Shown here: positions 8,764 to 18,252 of the stretch, piece by piece
How positions within the stretch are numbered: the stretch's first letter is position 1
Layout: every line of letters starts with the position of its first letter
From: Pedobacter agri PB92
Lineage (GTDB): Bacteria > Bacteroidota > Bacteroidia > Sphingobacteriales > Sphingobacteriaceae
Direction of reading: 5' to 3'
DNA length: 42,276 nucleotides
Assembly (NCBI RefSeq): GCF_000258495.1
Contig: NZ_AJLG01000015.1
Coordinates: 1-42,276 of the forward strand
Program-made: the position numbers and the translations under genes
The notes under the pieces: model-generated
Databases searched by the model: none
What the model saw: only the letters and a program-made list of their open reading frames with translations
What the model was told of the DNA's origin: nothing

Positions 8764-10224
8764 ATGAAAAAAATATATATATCGATAATTGCTTTAGCAC
8801 TCATATCGACAACTGGTTGCAAAAAGTTCTTAGAGCAGGCGCCAGATCAGAGAACTCAGGTTAATACAGTTGAAAAGGTTGCAGAGTTATTAACCAGTGC
8901 GTATCCTGAAGGTAATTACATTGCTTTTACCGAAACTTCATCAGATAACGCTGAGGATAAAGGACCCGGAATTGGTAGTGAGGGTAGAACAATAACCCAA
9001 CCATTTTACTGGCTAGACAATGATGATGATGGTAATGATACGCCTACTCAATATTGGAATTCTTGTTATGAAGCCATTGCAGCAGCAAATGCAGCTTTGG
9101 AAGCAATTGAGGTAAATAATTTGGGAGCAGCAGCATTACCATATAAAGGTGAAGCTTTAGTTGCCAGAGCTTATGCTCACTTCATGTTGGTAACCTTATA
9201 CTCGAAAGTGTATGATCCTGCAACCAGCAATGATTCTCCAGGAATCCCTTATGTAACAGCACCAGAAAAGATTGTATCTGCTCAATATACACGCGGTACA
9301 GTTGCTTCTGTGTATGCAAATATTGAGAAAGACTTATTGGCTGGTCTTCCGCTAATCAAGAACACTTCTTATAAAGTTGCTAAATATCACTTTAATGTAG
9401 CTGCAGCAAACGCCTTCGCTGCAAGATTCTTTTTATTCAAAAAAGAGTATGAAAAAGTGATTCAATATGCCAGTGCAGTTTCGCCGGGTAATGCCTTTGC
9501 CACTATACTTAGGCCTTGGAATACAAGATATAACACATATACGTTAGATGAGCAGGTAATAAACTTTACGCAGGCGAATGAACCCTCTACATTGTTATTA
9601 ATTGAAACTGCTTCGTCATGGGCGAGAACAACCTCTCCAAGATATGGTTTTGGTCAGATTCAAAACAATGAAATGTTCTTAGTAAATGTTACTGGAGCAC
9701 GTTGGGCGTATAAATCTGCTTATTATGGTGTTCCGCATTATACCATGTTAAAGTGGAATGAATATTTTGTTAGAACAAGTCCTAATGCCACTATTGGTTT
9801 CCCTTACACTATTGTGCCGGTACTAACTGCTGATGAAGTATTATTAAATAGAGCAGAAGCTTATGCATCATCAGGACAAAATGCTTTAGCGCTTGCTGAC
9901 TTGAATACTTATTGTAGTACAAGAATCTTAAACTACAACGCTACAACGCATGCTGTAACGCTAGCTAAAATCGCTGCTTTTTACGGTACCACCGATCCTA
10001 AAGCGGGTTTAATTGCAACAATTTTAGATTTCAAAAAGAAAGAATTTACACAAGAAGGTTTGCGGTGGTTTGATATTTTAAGGTATAAACTACCTGTTCA
10101 ACACCGAGTTTTTGCAGTGAACGGTTCCTTTACTACAAATACACTAACTGCAGACGATCCGCGTAAATTATTTCAACTGCCAAATCAAGTTACACTTTCA
10201 GGTATTGCTCAAAATCCAAGATAA
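8764..10224 (+). CDS. SusD/RagB-family nutrient-binding outer membrane lipoprotein
   Basis: A 486-residue lipoprotein with a lipobox ending at Cys19 (ISTTGC) and the usual CKKFLEQ start of SusD proteins. The N-terminal part contains YWNSCYEAIAAANAALEAI and GEALVARAYAHFMLVTLYS, the helical TPR-like core of the family, and the C-terminal part contains LNRAEAYASSGQNALALADLN and FTQEGLRWFDILRY. Length is typical. SusD covers the SusC pore on the cell surface and captures ligand. The gene follows susC by 10 bases and precedes the HExxH lipoprotein by 14, so they form one operon. Confidence 0.95.
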   Translation: MKKIYISIIALALISTTGCKKFLEQAPDQRTQVNTVEKVAELLTSAYPEGNYIAFTETSSDNAEDKGPGIGSEGRTITQPFYWLDNDDDGNDTPTQYWNSCYEAIAAANAALEAIEVNNLGAAALPYKGEALVARAYAHFMLVTLYSKVYDPATSNDSPGIPYVTAPEKIVSAQYTRGTVASVYANIEKDLLAGLPLIKNTSYKVAKYHFNVAAANAFAARFFLFKKEYEKVIQYASAVSPGNAFATILRPWNTRYNTYTLDEQVINFTQANEPSTLLLIETASSWARTTSPRYGFGQIQNNEMFLVNVTGARWAYKSAYYGVPHYTMLKWNEYFVRTSPNATIGFPYTIVPVLTADEVLLNRAEAYASSGQNALALADLNTYCSTRILNYNATTHAVTLAKIAAFYGTTDPKAGLIATILDFKKKEFTQEGLRWFDILRYKLPVQHRVFAVNGSFTTNTLTADDPRKLFQLPNQVTLSGIAQNPR

Positions 10225-10238
10225 TAAAGATGATTATT

Positions 10239-11618
10239 ATGAAAAAAATATTTAATAAAGGCGTTGTAGCATTAGGTATGCTTACAATCCTGGCATCTTG
10301 TAAAAAAGAAGGCACCTTAAATGCCAATCTGGATGCTATTGATCAAAATATTATTACCAATAAAAATGCAACTGATTTATGGTTAGATCAGAATTTTTTA
10401 AATCCATATAACATCGAAACCAAGTATCGTTTTGATCGTTTTGAACTTCCATCTGGTAAAAATATTACACCTCCTTTGGTTGGGCAAGTTATTCCGGCCA
10501 TGGAGATGGTTCGTGATGTCTGGATCAGACCTTTTGAAGCTGCAGGTGGCAGCGATTTTATTAAAAGGATATCGCCAAAACAATTTGTTTTAGCAGGTAG
10601 TGCAGAATATAACAGCAATGGAACGATTACCTTAGGAACTGCCGAAGGTGGGCGCAAAATTGTACTTTATGTAATCAACTCATTTGATAAAACAAATCTG
10701 GGGTCGGTGAAGCAAATGATTCAGGTGATTCAACACGAGTATACACACATCTTAAACCAGACGGTTGATTTTTCTCCTGAATACCAAACGGTTTCTCGTG
10801 GCGGATATGAAGCAAACTGGACACAAAGACCGCTTACAGAAGCATATTCGTTAGGGTTTATTACACAGTATGCCCGGGTATCTCCTGGAGAGGATTTCGC
10901 AGAACAATCTTCGAACATGTTAATGATGGGTGGCGTTCAGTATAATGGAATTGTAGCTTCGGTTCCTGCAGATGCACAAATTAAATTGAAGAAAAAAGAA
11001 CAGTTTGTTGTGGATTACTTCAAAACAGCATTTAATATTGATTTTTATAAGTTGCAAAAAGAGGTGCAATTGGCTCTGTTCAAAGTTTCAGCTCCTGTAC
11101 TTTCGCGTATGATTGGTTTAGGCGTGGGATATACTACGCTCACTTCAAATCCTTCTACTGACCCAAGTCAGTCTGCAGAATTTTTAGGCTTGTGGAATGC
11201 AGCAAGAACTTCAATGACAGCTGGTGGTTTTGTACTAAAAGATTTCAAAATGACTTTTAGAGCATCCAATTTGATGACTTTAAGATATACTTTTACAAAT
11301 GCTGCCGGTACGACTACTTATTCAGCTGATGCGGATTATACTCTAGCCTTAAATACAACTACTGGTGTAACGACTTTTACGTTAAATGCTACGCAGCCTA
11401 CGGCAACCGTTCCGGCTGTAGATCCTGTACCTTACTCCAACATGGGCGTCATTAATGCAAGAATGGCTGGCGTGAACAGTTATTTTACTTCGGGCTCATT
11501 CAGGGTAAACTGGATTAACCAGATTATACCGGGCGAGATCGGTTTTGTAGGTTCACTAGGTGCTTTTTACAAAACTACTAATGCCAATTCATATTTTTAC
11601 GGAACAATGGGCCATTAA
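10239..11618 (+). CDS. Import-associated zinc metallohydrolase lipoprotein (HExxH)
   Basis: A 459-residue lipoprotein with lipobox LASC (Cys21) and an HEYTH zinc-protease motif at about 166-170, in the context VIQHEYTHILNQT. A conserved GEDFAEQ follows about 55 residues later and could supply the third zinc ligand, as in gluzincin-like families. It resembles the substrate import-associated zinc metallohydrolase lipoproteins (TIGR04549 type) encoded beside SusC/SusD pairs. It probably acts at the outer membrane on the substrate of the transporter. The ATG at 10239 is preferred over 10230 because it gives a standard MKKIF lipoprotein signal. The C-terminal third (from about 370) is a separate beta-rich region. 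Confidence 0.85.
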   Translation: MKKIFNKGVVALGMLTILASCKKEGTLNANLDAIDQNIITNKNATDLWLDQNFLNPYNIETKYRFDRFELPSGKNITPPLVGQVIPAMEMVRDVWIRPFEAAGGSDFIKRISPKQFVLAGSAEYNSNGTITLGTAEGGRKIVLYVINSFDKTNLGSVKQMIQVIQHEYTHILNQTVDFSPEYQTVSRGGYEANWTQRPLTEAYSLGFITQYARVSPGEDFAEQSSNMLMMGGVQYNGIVASVPADAQIKLKKKEQFVVDYFKTAFNIDFYKLQKEVQLALFKVSAPVLSRMIGLGVGYTTLTSNPSTDPSQSAEFLGLWNAARTSMTAGGFVLKDFKMTFRASNLMTLRYTFTNAAGTTTYSADADYTLALNTTTGVTTFTLNATQPTATVPAVDPVPYSNMGVINARMAGVNSYFTSGSFRVNWINQIIPGEIGFVGSLGAFYKTTNANSYFYGTMGH

Positions 11619-11635
11619 TAAAAGGAGAAATTAAC

Positions 11636-12958
11636 ATGAAAAAAATATTTTTATATTCATTATTGTCTCTTGCTTTTTTTGCAGGTTGTAAGAAAGAGGA
11701 AGTTTTAATTGATGGACAAAGACCAGAGGAAAGGATTACCGAAGCGGTAACAAAATACACCAATGCTTTAACTGGTAGTACAACAGGCTGGAAAGCTTTT
11801 CTATATCCCGATGGTGGTGGCGGCTACTCCTTTTTTCTAAATTTTAACAAAGAAAACAAGGTAAGCATGTATGCCGATTTGGATTATGCTCCCGCTTCGG
11901 ATATTATGGAAAGTACCTATAGGGTTAAGGCTTTTCAAAACCCAACTTTATCATTTGATACCTACAGTTACATGCACATTCTCGCCGATCCAAATCCTAA
12001 TACTTTTGGTGGTGTGGCTGGTTGGGGTGTTTATTCTGACTTCGAATTTACGTTTGATAAGCAGGTAGGAGATTCAATTATGCTTACCGGCAAACTCCTT
12101 AAAAGCAAGTTGGTTTTAGTGAAAGCAACAGCTGCTGAGAAAGCATCTTACGATGCAAAAGGTCTGTATAATTCTGTTACTACTGCAGTAGACTACACTA
12201 CATTGAACAAAAATTTATACGCATTGATTGGTGATCAAACAAAAGTTCAGATCAGCATTGATGTTTATAATAAAATATTCAGTTTAATCTGGGATAGCAA
12301 TGGCGAAGTAAATACGGCTACCACTGGCTTTGCTTTTACGCTTACTGGCATCGTACTAAAAGAGCCATTGTTTTACAAAGGCAAGAAAATAACAGAATTG
12401 ACATGGGATCCGGTAAAGAAAGTATACTACACCACTATCGACGGACAAAGAGTTGAAGTTGTAGTATCTTCAACACCAATTCTTCCATTGCATTTATTGA
12501 TGGGGCTAAATTATTCGCGAATTGTGGTTCCGCAAGCAACTACAAGCCCTGGATGGGGGGCAGATTTTATTGCCCAAAGAGCAAGTGCTGCAACCGGCGT
12601 GGCAACTTTTAGCGTAGGCGGAAGTAGGTTAACATTAGGTAGCATGACCTACATATTTAACACAAACGCTCAAACCATGACGCTTAATGTGATTACACCG
12701 TATGCAGCAACAAGTTTAACACTTACCTACCCGTACACCTATACGAAAACCACAGCTGGAACCTATAAATTTACAATAGGTACTGCTGGTGGAAACGCAG
12801 CCGCACTGGCTGGTGTAATGGCACCACTACTTGCTCAACGCATTAACGTAGACGAATTCACTTTGGATTATTTTACAAATCCAACAAATGGTGCAACGCT
12901 GGGGCAGTTCAAAAGTGTTCAGCACCCAACATTTACATTTACCGGTACTTTACAATAA
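11636..12958 (+). CDS. DUF4302 lipoprotein
   Basis: A 440-residue lipoprotein with lipobox FAGC (Cys18) followed by the CKKEEVLIDGQRPEERI start common in Bacteroidota SUS-like loci. The region STTGWKAFLYPDGGGGYSFFL and NKENKVSMYADLD matches the DUF4302 pattern of a Gly-rich strand followed by a charged strand. It starts 17 bases after the metallohydrolase gene and ends 17 bases before a strong terminator, so it is the last gene of the uptake operon. DUF4302 has no known activity; association with SusCD and HExxH lipoproteins suggests a surface substrate-binding role. Confidence 0.85.
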   Translation: MKKIFLYSLLSLAFFAGCKKEEVLIDGQRPEERITEAVTKYTNALTGSTTGWKAFLYPDGGGGYSFFLNFNKENKVSMYADLDYAPASDIMESTYRVKAFQNPTLSFDTYSYMHILADPNPNTFGGVAGWGVYSDFEFTFDKQVGDSIMLTGKLLKSKLVLVKATAAEKASYDAKGLYNSVTTAVDYTTLNKNLYALIGDQTKVQISIDVYNKIFSLIWDSNGEVNTATTGFAFTLTGIVLKEPLFYKGKKITELTWDPVKKVYYTTIDGQRVEVVVSSTPILPLHLLMGLNYSRIVVPQATTSPGWGADFIAQRASAATGVATFSVGGSRLTLGSMTYIFNTNAQTMTLNVITPYAATSLTLTYPYTYTKTTAGTYKFTIGTAGGNAAALAGVMAPLLAQRINVDEFTLDYFTNPTNGATLGQFKSVQHPTFTFTGTLQ

Positions 12959-12974
12959 TTAACAGTCTCTCCTT

Positions 12975-13005
12975 AAAACCCCGCCTCATCAGCGGGGTTT
13001 TTTTT
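12975..13005 (+). terminator. Rho-independent terminator after the SusCD operon
   Basis: A perfect 10-base stem AAAACCCCGC / GCGGGGTTTT with a 7-base loop, followed by more T residues, 16 bases after the DUF4302 stop. It separates the uptake operon from the next genes. Confidence 0.9.
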
Positions 13006-13016
13006 ATGACATAATT

Positions 13017-13050
13017 TTTGCCACACGGCGTTCGTTTAATCTTATATTTG
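13017..13050 (+). promoter_or_regulatory. Bacteroidota-type promoter overlapping the start of the CAMC-protein gene
   Basis: TTTG at 13017-13020 and a perfect TAnnTTTG box (TATATTTG, 13043-13050) are 22 bases apart. The -7 box ends two bases before the ATG at 13053, so the transcript would start at or within a few bases of the start codon. Confidence 0.5.
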
Positions 13051-13052
13051 CA

Positions 13053-13328
13053 ATGATGAAAAAGACATTCACTTTTATCTTATTTTCAATCGCTTGCGTA
13101 TTTTTGTTTTCGGCAAATGTGCAAGCACAATGCGCCATGTGTAGCATCAATGCTGAGCAGGGCGTAAAAAATGGTAATACGGTTTCGGCAGGTTTAAACA
13201 CCGGCGTTTTGTACCTTTTGGCTATCCCTTACCTAATGGCAATAATTGTTGGTGTGGTTTGGTATAAAAAATTCCGTAAGAAAAATGTGGAATTGAATAT
13301 GAAAAAAGAGCCGTTCCATTTAAATTAA
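13053..13328 (+). CDS. Small CAMC-motif membrane protein, function unknown
   Basis: A 91-residue protein with a hydrophobic N-terminus that looks like a signal peptide (about 5-25, ending NVQAQ), then CAMC at about 26-29, and one strong transmembrane helix (about 51-70, GVLYLLAIPYLMAIIVGVVW) followed by a basic cytoplasmic tail. The CxxC just after the cleavage site would lie in the periplasm and could be a disulfide or metal site. Similar short QCAMC proteins are, as far as I recall, widespread in Bacteroidota near oxidase genes. It precedes the DUF983 gene by 2 bases, so the two are surely co-transcribed. ATG at 13053 or 13056 are both possible. Confidence 0.7.
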   Translation: MMKKTFTFILFSIACVFLFSANVQAQCAMCSINAEQGVKNGNTVSAGLNTGVLYLLAIPYLMAIIVGVVWYKKFRKKNVELNMKKEPFHLN

Positions 13329-13330
13329 GA

Positions 13331-13726
13331 ATGTCAGGTAAAACCTCAAAACTTTCGGCAATTATTCATTGCAAATGCCCACATTGCCGTAGGGGAGATA
13401 TTTTTACAGGCAGTATGTATGGCTGGAACATTCAGCATACCAAAGAAATTTGCAGTTATTGCGGCCAGCGTATAGAAATTGAACCAGGCTATTTTTACGC
13501 AGCCATGTACGTCAGTTATGCAATGAATGTGATTGAGATGCTTATAGTAAGTTTTATAACCTATTTGATTTTTGGACCGTTAACTGATGCTACCTTTTGG
13601 CATTACCTAATTGCCATCTTTTCTGGCTGTTTTATTTTATACCCATTTAATTATCGTTATTCCAGGATAATCCTGCTTCACGTATTATCGCCTAATATAA
13701 AATATAAACCTTATTACGATAAATAG
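13331..13726 (+). CDS. DUF983 family membrane protein
   Basis: A 131-residue protein with a zinc-ribbon-like N-terminus (HCKCPHCRRGDIF and CSYCGQRIEIEPGYFYAAMYVSYA) and two hydrophobic helices (about 60-80 and 88-108). The spacing CPxC...CxxCG followed by EPGYFYGAMYVSY-like sequence is characteristic of DUF983. The family is frequently encoded in cytochrome oxidase neighbourhoods in Bacteroidota and alphaproteobacteria, but its role is unknown. It begins 2 bases after the CAMC protein gene. Confidence 0.85.
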   Translation: MSGKTSKLSAIIHCKCPHCRRGDIFTGSMYGWNIQHTKEICSYCGQRIEIEPGYFYAAMYVSYAMNVIEMLIVSFITYLIFGPLTDATFWHYLIAIFSGCFILYPFNYRYSRIILLHVLSPNIKYKPYYDK

Positions 13727-13747
13727 TATCTTTAATCAAAAACTATT

Positions 13748-14035
13748 ATGATTACTCACCATTCATCGTTTACGAAAAATTTATTTTTTGTTACCTTAAT
13801 AACCTCAATTTATTTTGTACTTGCATTTACAGGTATACTGGCTAAGTTACAAGCGATAACGTTAATCGGTGCGGTTGCAGAATTAATTACCATTCCGCTT
13901 ATAATTTTATTGGTAATTATTTTCTTATTTTCATTGTATCAGTTATTTACCAAACGCAATCGTATTTCAGGTTATTCAATAGTAACGCTATCGCTATCCT
14001 TTAGCATCATCGCTTTAATGTTCATCATTAACTAG
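13748..14035 (+). CDS. Hypothetical three-helix membrane protein
   Basis: A 95-residue protein with three strongly hydrophobic segments (about 11-31, 36-65 and 76-94) and a short basic loop (TKRNRI). I do not recognise the family. It is transcribed with its neighbours, 21 bases after DUF983 and 28 before DUF2461. The continuous open frame and membrane-protein composition support it as a real gene. Confidence 0.6.
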   Translation: MITHHSSFTKNLFFVTLITSIYFVLAFTGILAKLQAITLIGAVAELITIPLIILLVIIFLFSLYQLFTKRNRISGYSIVTLSLSFSIIALMFIIN

Positions 14036-14063
14036 CTTCAAAAACTCTATCCATATTTTACGA

Positions 14064-14726
14064 ATGTTAAAAAAAGAAACCCTAAAATTTATTAAAGATG
14101 TTGCAGAGAACAACAATCGTGAATGGTTTGCTGAACATAAGGACAAATATGAAGAAGCGAAGCAGGATGTTTTAAATTTAATTTCTGTCATCATTCCTGA
14201 ACTTGCCAAAGTCGATCCATTAATTTCTGCCGATACAGATCCAAAGAAAAACTTAATGCGCATTTACCGCGATGTTCGTTTTAGCAAGAATAAAGATCCC
14301 TACAAAAATAACTTCGGTATTTGGTTTTCAGCTAAAGGTAAGGGCGTGAATGAGCCCGGATATTACCTGCATATTCAGCCTGGCAAAAGTTTTATCGCAG
14401 GCGGTTACTGGATGCCGGAAGCTGCGCACTTGAAACTTATCAGGCAAGAGATCGATTATAATATCGATGAATTTAAAGAAATTATATCTGCTAAAGATTT
14501 TAAAAAACACTTTACGCTGGGTACCAGCAATGCACTTAAAAATGCACCAAAAGGTTATGATCCCGCCGATCCAAACATTGAATATTTGAAATTGAAAAGT
14601 TTTGAAGCCACTACTTCATTAACTGACAATGAATTTTTTGATCCCAAACTCGTTAATAAGTTAATAAGTTCTTTTGGAGCAATACAGCCATTAGTGGCAT
14701 TTTTACGAAACGCAATCAGTCAGTAA
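14064..14726 (+). CDS. DUF2461 family protein (TIGR02453)
   Basis: A 220-residue soluble protein. The start LKFIKDVAENNNREWFAEHKDKYEEAK and the section MRIYRDVRFSKNKDPYKNNFGIWF are hallmark sequences of DUF2461, followed by PGYYLHIQPGKSFIAGGYWMPE. Length is normal for the family. Its biochemical role is unknown. It lies 28 bases after a small membrane-protein gene, and the next gene is 57 bases downstream. Confidence 0.92.
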   Translation: MLKKETLKFIKDVAENNNREWFAEHKDKYEEAKQDVLNLISVIIPELAKVDPLISADTDPKKNLMRIYRDVRFSKNKDPYKNNFGIWFSAKGKGVNEPGYYLHIQPGKSFIAGGYWMPEAAHLKLIRQEIDYNIDEFKEIISAKDFKKHFTLGTSNALKNAPKGYDPADPNIEYLKLKSFEATTSLTDNEFFDPKLVNKLISSFGAIQPLVAFLRNAISQ

Positions 14727-14783
14727 TCAAACTCAAATTTATCTGGTTTTGATGCCTGTTGCTAAAATCTTGATACTTAAAAT

Positions 14784-15623
14784 ATGAAAAATACCTTTTT
14801 AACTTTTGCCATTCTTTTATTTATTTCATCCCTAACATCGTGTGTTGTCTTGTCTCCAAAAAAGTATAAAGCTTTACTTGGAAGCAAAGATTCTTTGTAC
14901 ACTGCATTTAATGAAGGTTTGGTTAAAATTGAGAATCTGGAAAATGAAGTTAAAAAACTGAAGAAAGATACCTCGATGATGGCTGAAGAGTTGAGAGATT
15001 TGCAGAACAGCTATAATGAAGTAGATGCCAGCTATAAAAAACTTAAAAATAATTCAACTACAGAAATTACAAAGTTATCAGGCGACTTGGCCGCCCGCGA
15101 GAAACGCCTGAAAGAAGTGGAAGAGGTACTGCGCAAACGCGATGAAGCCACCAATTCTTTAAAAGAGAAGTTGCAGCAAGCATTACTTGGTTTTACAAAA
15201 AGTGGCTTAACGGTAGAAATTAAAAATGGCAAGGTATACGTTTCCTTAACGGATAAACTGTTATTTCCATCAGGAAGTATCATTATCGATGATAAAGGAA
15301 AACAAGCCTTAACACAATTGGCTAACGTACTGAAACAACAGCCTGAAATTAATATCGCTGTAGAAGGTCATACCGATAATCAGAAAATAAATAACCTAGG
15401 CCAGATTAAAGACAACTGGGATTTAAGCGTTTTACGGGCTACATCAGTTGTTCGCTATCTAACAGAAAATGAAAAGGTTGAAAGTGTACGGATGACGGCA
15501 ACCGGTAAAGGGGAATTTCAGCCTTTAGGTTCTAATGCAGGTGCCGATGGAAGAAGTAAAAACCGCAGAATTGAAATTGTACTTTCTCCAAAACTGGATG
15601 AACTGTACAACCTGATTAAATAA
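14784..15623 (+). CDS. OmpA-family lipoprotein with coiled-coil stalk
   Basis: A 279-residue lipoprotein with lipobox SLTSC (Cys20). Residues 45-135 are a long charged coiled coil (LENEVKKLKKDT, EKRLKEVEEVLRKRDEA). The C-terminal OmpA domain (about 150-275) contains LLFPSGSIIIDDKGKQAL, VEGHTDNQ and GRSKNRRIEIVLSP, the peptidoglycan-binding signature with the conserved Asp and Arg. It probably tethers the outer membrane to peptidoglycan. A terminator follows 18 bases after the stop. Confidence 0.92.
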   Translation: MKNTFLTFAILLFISSLTSCVVLSPKKYKALLGSKDSLYTAFNEGLVKIENLENEVKKLKKDTSMMAEELRDLQNSYNEVDASYKKLKNNSTTEITKLSGDLAAREKRLKEVEEVLRKRDEATNSLKEKLQQALLGFTKSGLTVEIKNGKVYVSLTDKLLFPSGSIIIDDKGKQALTQLANVLKQQPEINIAVEGHTDNQKINNLGQIKDNWDLSVLRATSVVRYLTENEKVESVRMTATGKGEFQPLGSNAGADGRSKNRRIEIVLSPKLDELYNLIK

Positions 15624-15640
15624 TTAGAACTCACATCATT

Positions 15641-15680
15641 AATGTCCTGCTGGTTTACACTGCAGGACATTTTATTTTTT
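15641..15680 (+). terminator. Terminator between the OmpA gene and the convergent NTPase gene
   Basis: A 10-base stem AATGTCCTGC (15641-15650) / GCAGGACATT (15662-15671) with an 11-base loop and a T-rich tail (TTTATTTTTT). The NTPase stop on the other strand lies in the tail. The stem may stop transcription from both sides, but the tail is better for plus. Confidence 0.8.
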
Positions 15681-18252
15681 ATACGATTTTAGCACCTTAA
15701 AAGTTTGATCAAATTCAAAGTTATTCAGGTTGGCATATTCAGGTAATGAGATTTTATGCAACGATAAGAAATTAAAGAGTTCTTTAATCGCATTTGAAAC
15801 CTCTTCCGGCCGGTCGCAATGTTTTAACGAATCTATTTTCAGTAACTGTAAGGCGATCTCGTAAATTTTAAAATCATCCTGGCTTGCCATTTTTAGTCCT
15901 GTTTCTGTTTCTGCAACAGCCTGTTCGTAGTTGTGTGTGCAGTTGTAAAAATTTGCTTTGAAAACACTAAAGCTCACAATAATAAAGTTGGTATAGTAAG
16001 TATAATCACATTCAATTATCTTTTCTACAAACTCAACAATCCGTTTAGCTTTTTTGTAATAATTAAGCTTCAAGTAAGTTTGTCCGAGCTGAAGCAATAA
16101 GAAAGGGGAGAATACTGAGTATCTGACATAAAAAATATTTGGATACCTATTTAAAATCGCCATGATGAAACGGTGGCACTCCGCATAATTTTTCTGTGCA
16201 AAAAGAGTAAGCAGCACCATCCTGTACGCTAAAACTTCGGTTGTGGTGATTTGACTATTTTTTAAAGGCTCACTTTTATCAATTTGATGGCAAAGGCTGA
16301 TGATTTTCTCTTCAAGGGTTTTGCTTTCATTTGGTTTGCCAATCAGGTTATTATGAAAGTATAATATTAAATCATAAGGGTTAATCGGAAATAACTCACT
16401 CAATCTTTTGTAATGCCTTTTTAATGATTGCATGGCATTTACCAAAAGCGTTTTGTCGATATCAATCAATGCAATATTGCACTCAATAACCAACAGCATA
16501 ATTTGCACATCTTCATTGAGCACATTATCTGAAATCGCTTTCACGGTTTCTTTGTACAAAGGGCTCATCGTTCTTCCGTTAGCCAAAATATCAATAAAAT
16601 CCATATTGATACTTTGTTTATTGAAATTGGAATTCGGCTTACTTATTTCATACTTCGATACACTACAGATAAAATCAAATGAATCGTTTTTCTCCTCATT
16701 TGTAAAAGGCAGTTTTAAAATGTTTTTTAATTCTGAAATCTCATTTCTATTGATACAAAACCTGATGGACCAGTTCAGAATGTAATTTCTAATTAAGGTT
16801 TTAGGGGTGTAGTTTTCGAGAATGTATTCAAAAAATGCTTTACTCGGTTTATAATTAAATTTTTCAGTGATTTGAATGAACAGAAAATAAGTGTAAATGT
16901 CATCGTTAAGGAAGCGAACAACTTCTGTTGGGATGGCTGTGCTTAGGCGTTTCTCCTGAATAAGGATGCCATCATACAATAGTTCTTCATACGCATCAGG
17001 ATAATCATTGATATAGGTTAAGATAGTTTCTTTGGCTACGCGAAGGCCTTTATTACCTTTTGAGATGTTTTCACTGATTTTTTTTAGCAGAAATATTTTC
17101 TCGGTACTTTTTTTGGCCAGAAAGATTTTTTTCTCCAGAAAATAATTGATCTGTTCATAACATAAAAGTGGATCATTTAATTCAAGCGAAAAATTTTCAT
17201 TCTTTAGCTGAAAATAAACCTGTAGCCAGAAGGGTGACTTTAACTGTTTCAATAACGCGGGGTGAACATCTTCCTGGGTTACATCTTTTTCTTCAAGACG
17301 ACTAAGTATACCTAATATTTCTTCGGTATTTAATGGCGGAACATTGCTAAGTACATCGATGTCATAAAATAATCCGTTATACCAGTTCTTTGTTAAAAAA
17401 GCCGAGCCAGTTATAATAGGCTGTAGATTTACCCAGCTATTGGTTCGAAGGCCAAACACCAGTTTTAAAAAACTATTTTCTTCAATACTATATAGGAAAT
17501 CAACAAAGATTTTAAAAAAATCAGTTCTGGCCAGAAATGTATCAATTCCATCAACAACTATAACAATTTTTCCTTCTTTTTTATCTGGATGCTTTTTAAA
17601 ATAACTCACTAAAGCGCTCAGACTTTCAAACTTAAATTCTTTTAGAAACCAATCTTTTAAGGAAAGTCCGTTTTGAATGATGTTATTGATGCTATTCACA
17701 TTCAGGAGCAAAACAATGTCATTTTTATATAAAGCATGCTCAGAATAAAAAAAAGTGCTCTACCATGTGCGCAATTAGTATAGACTTCCCTTGTCCGGGT
17801 TGTGCGCTTATCGTAGTAAACTGGTAACTGTTTTTTAAGAAATAATCGAAATCCGGATAGTAAAAATTCCGGTTGGCAGTATAATTAAACGGAACGCCCG
17901 AATTATTTTTTTTAGTAACCAGTGCCAGTTCTGTAATCGACTTAGCCGTTAACTTAATGGTTTGCCAAATGCTTTGTGAAGGTAAAATTTGGTTTTCTTT
18001 TTCCTTGCAGAAAGCATTCCAATCGGCATAGCCGATGTATTGCGAGAGACTGTTTAACGTAAAAAGAGAGAATTTGTGCAGCGTATTGGCAAAACCAAAA
18101 AACCTTTTTATAGTGGTTTCACTAACGTAGTTTTTTGTTTCCTGGAATACATACTCAGAGATTACCTTACAATGGGCTGGATCAATGTTTCTTAATCCTG
18201 ATTTTATAAGTACAAACTTCCTGAGTTCAATAAGGAGTTCGTTAGCGTTCAT
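15672..18252 (-). pseudogene. STAND-like NTPase with C-terminal helical repeats, single frameshift
   Basis: Two open segments (18252-17740 and 17711-15672) join into one protein of about 859 residues if a T8 run (A8 on the plus strand at 17747-17754) is read as T7, giving VEHFFYSEHALYKNDIVLL. The N-terminal 90 residues look like a helical, possibly DNA-binding module (VSETTIKRFFGFANTLHKFS, LNSLSQYIGYADWNAFC). A Walker A motif follows (SAQPGQGKS, about 148-156) and a Walker B motif (KIVIVVDGID), then a helical region ending in TPR-like repeats (FLLLQLGQTYLKLNYYKKAKR). This order resembles STAND regulators such as MalT, where helical repeats sense a ligand. It is divergent from the giant adhesin gene and might control it. 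An immune role as in other STAND ATPases cannot be excluded. Confidence 0.7.
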
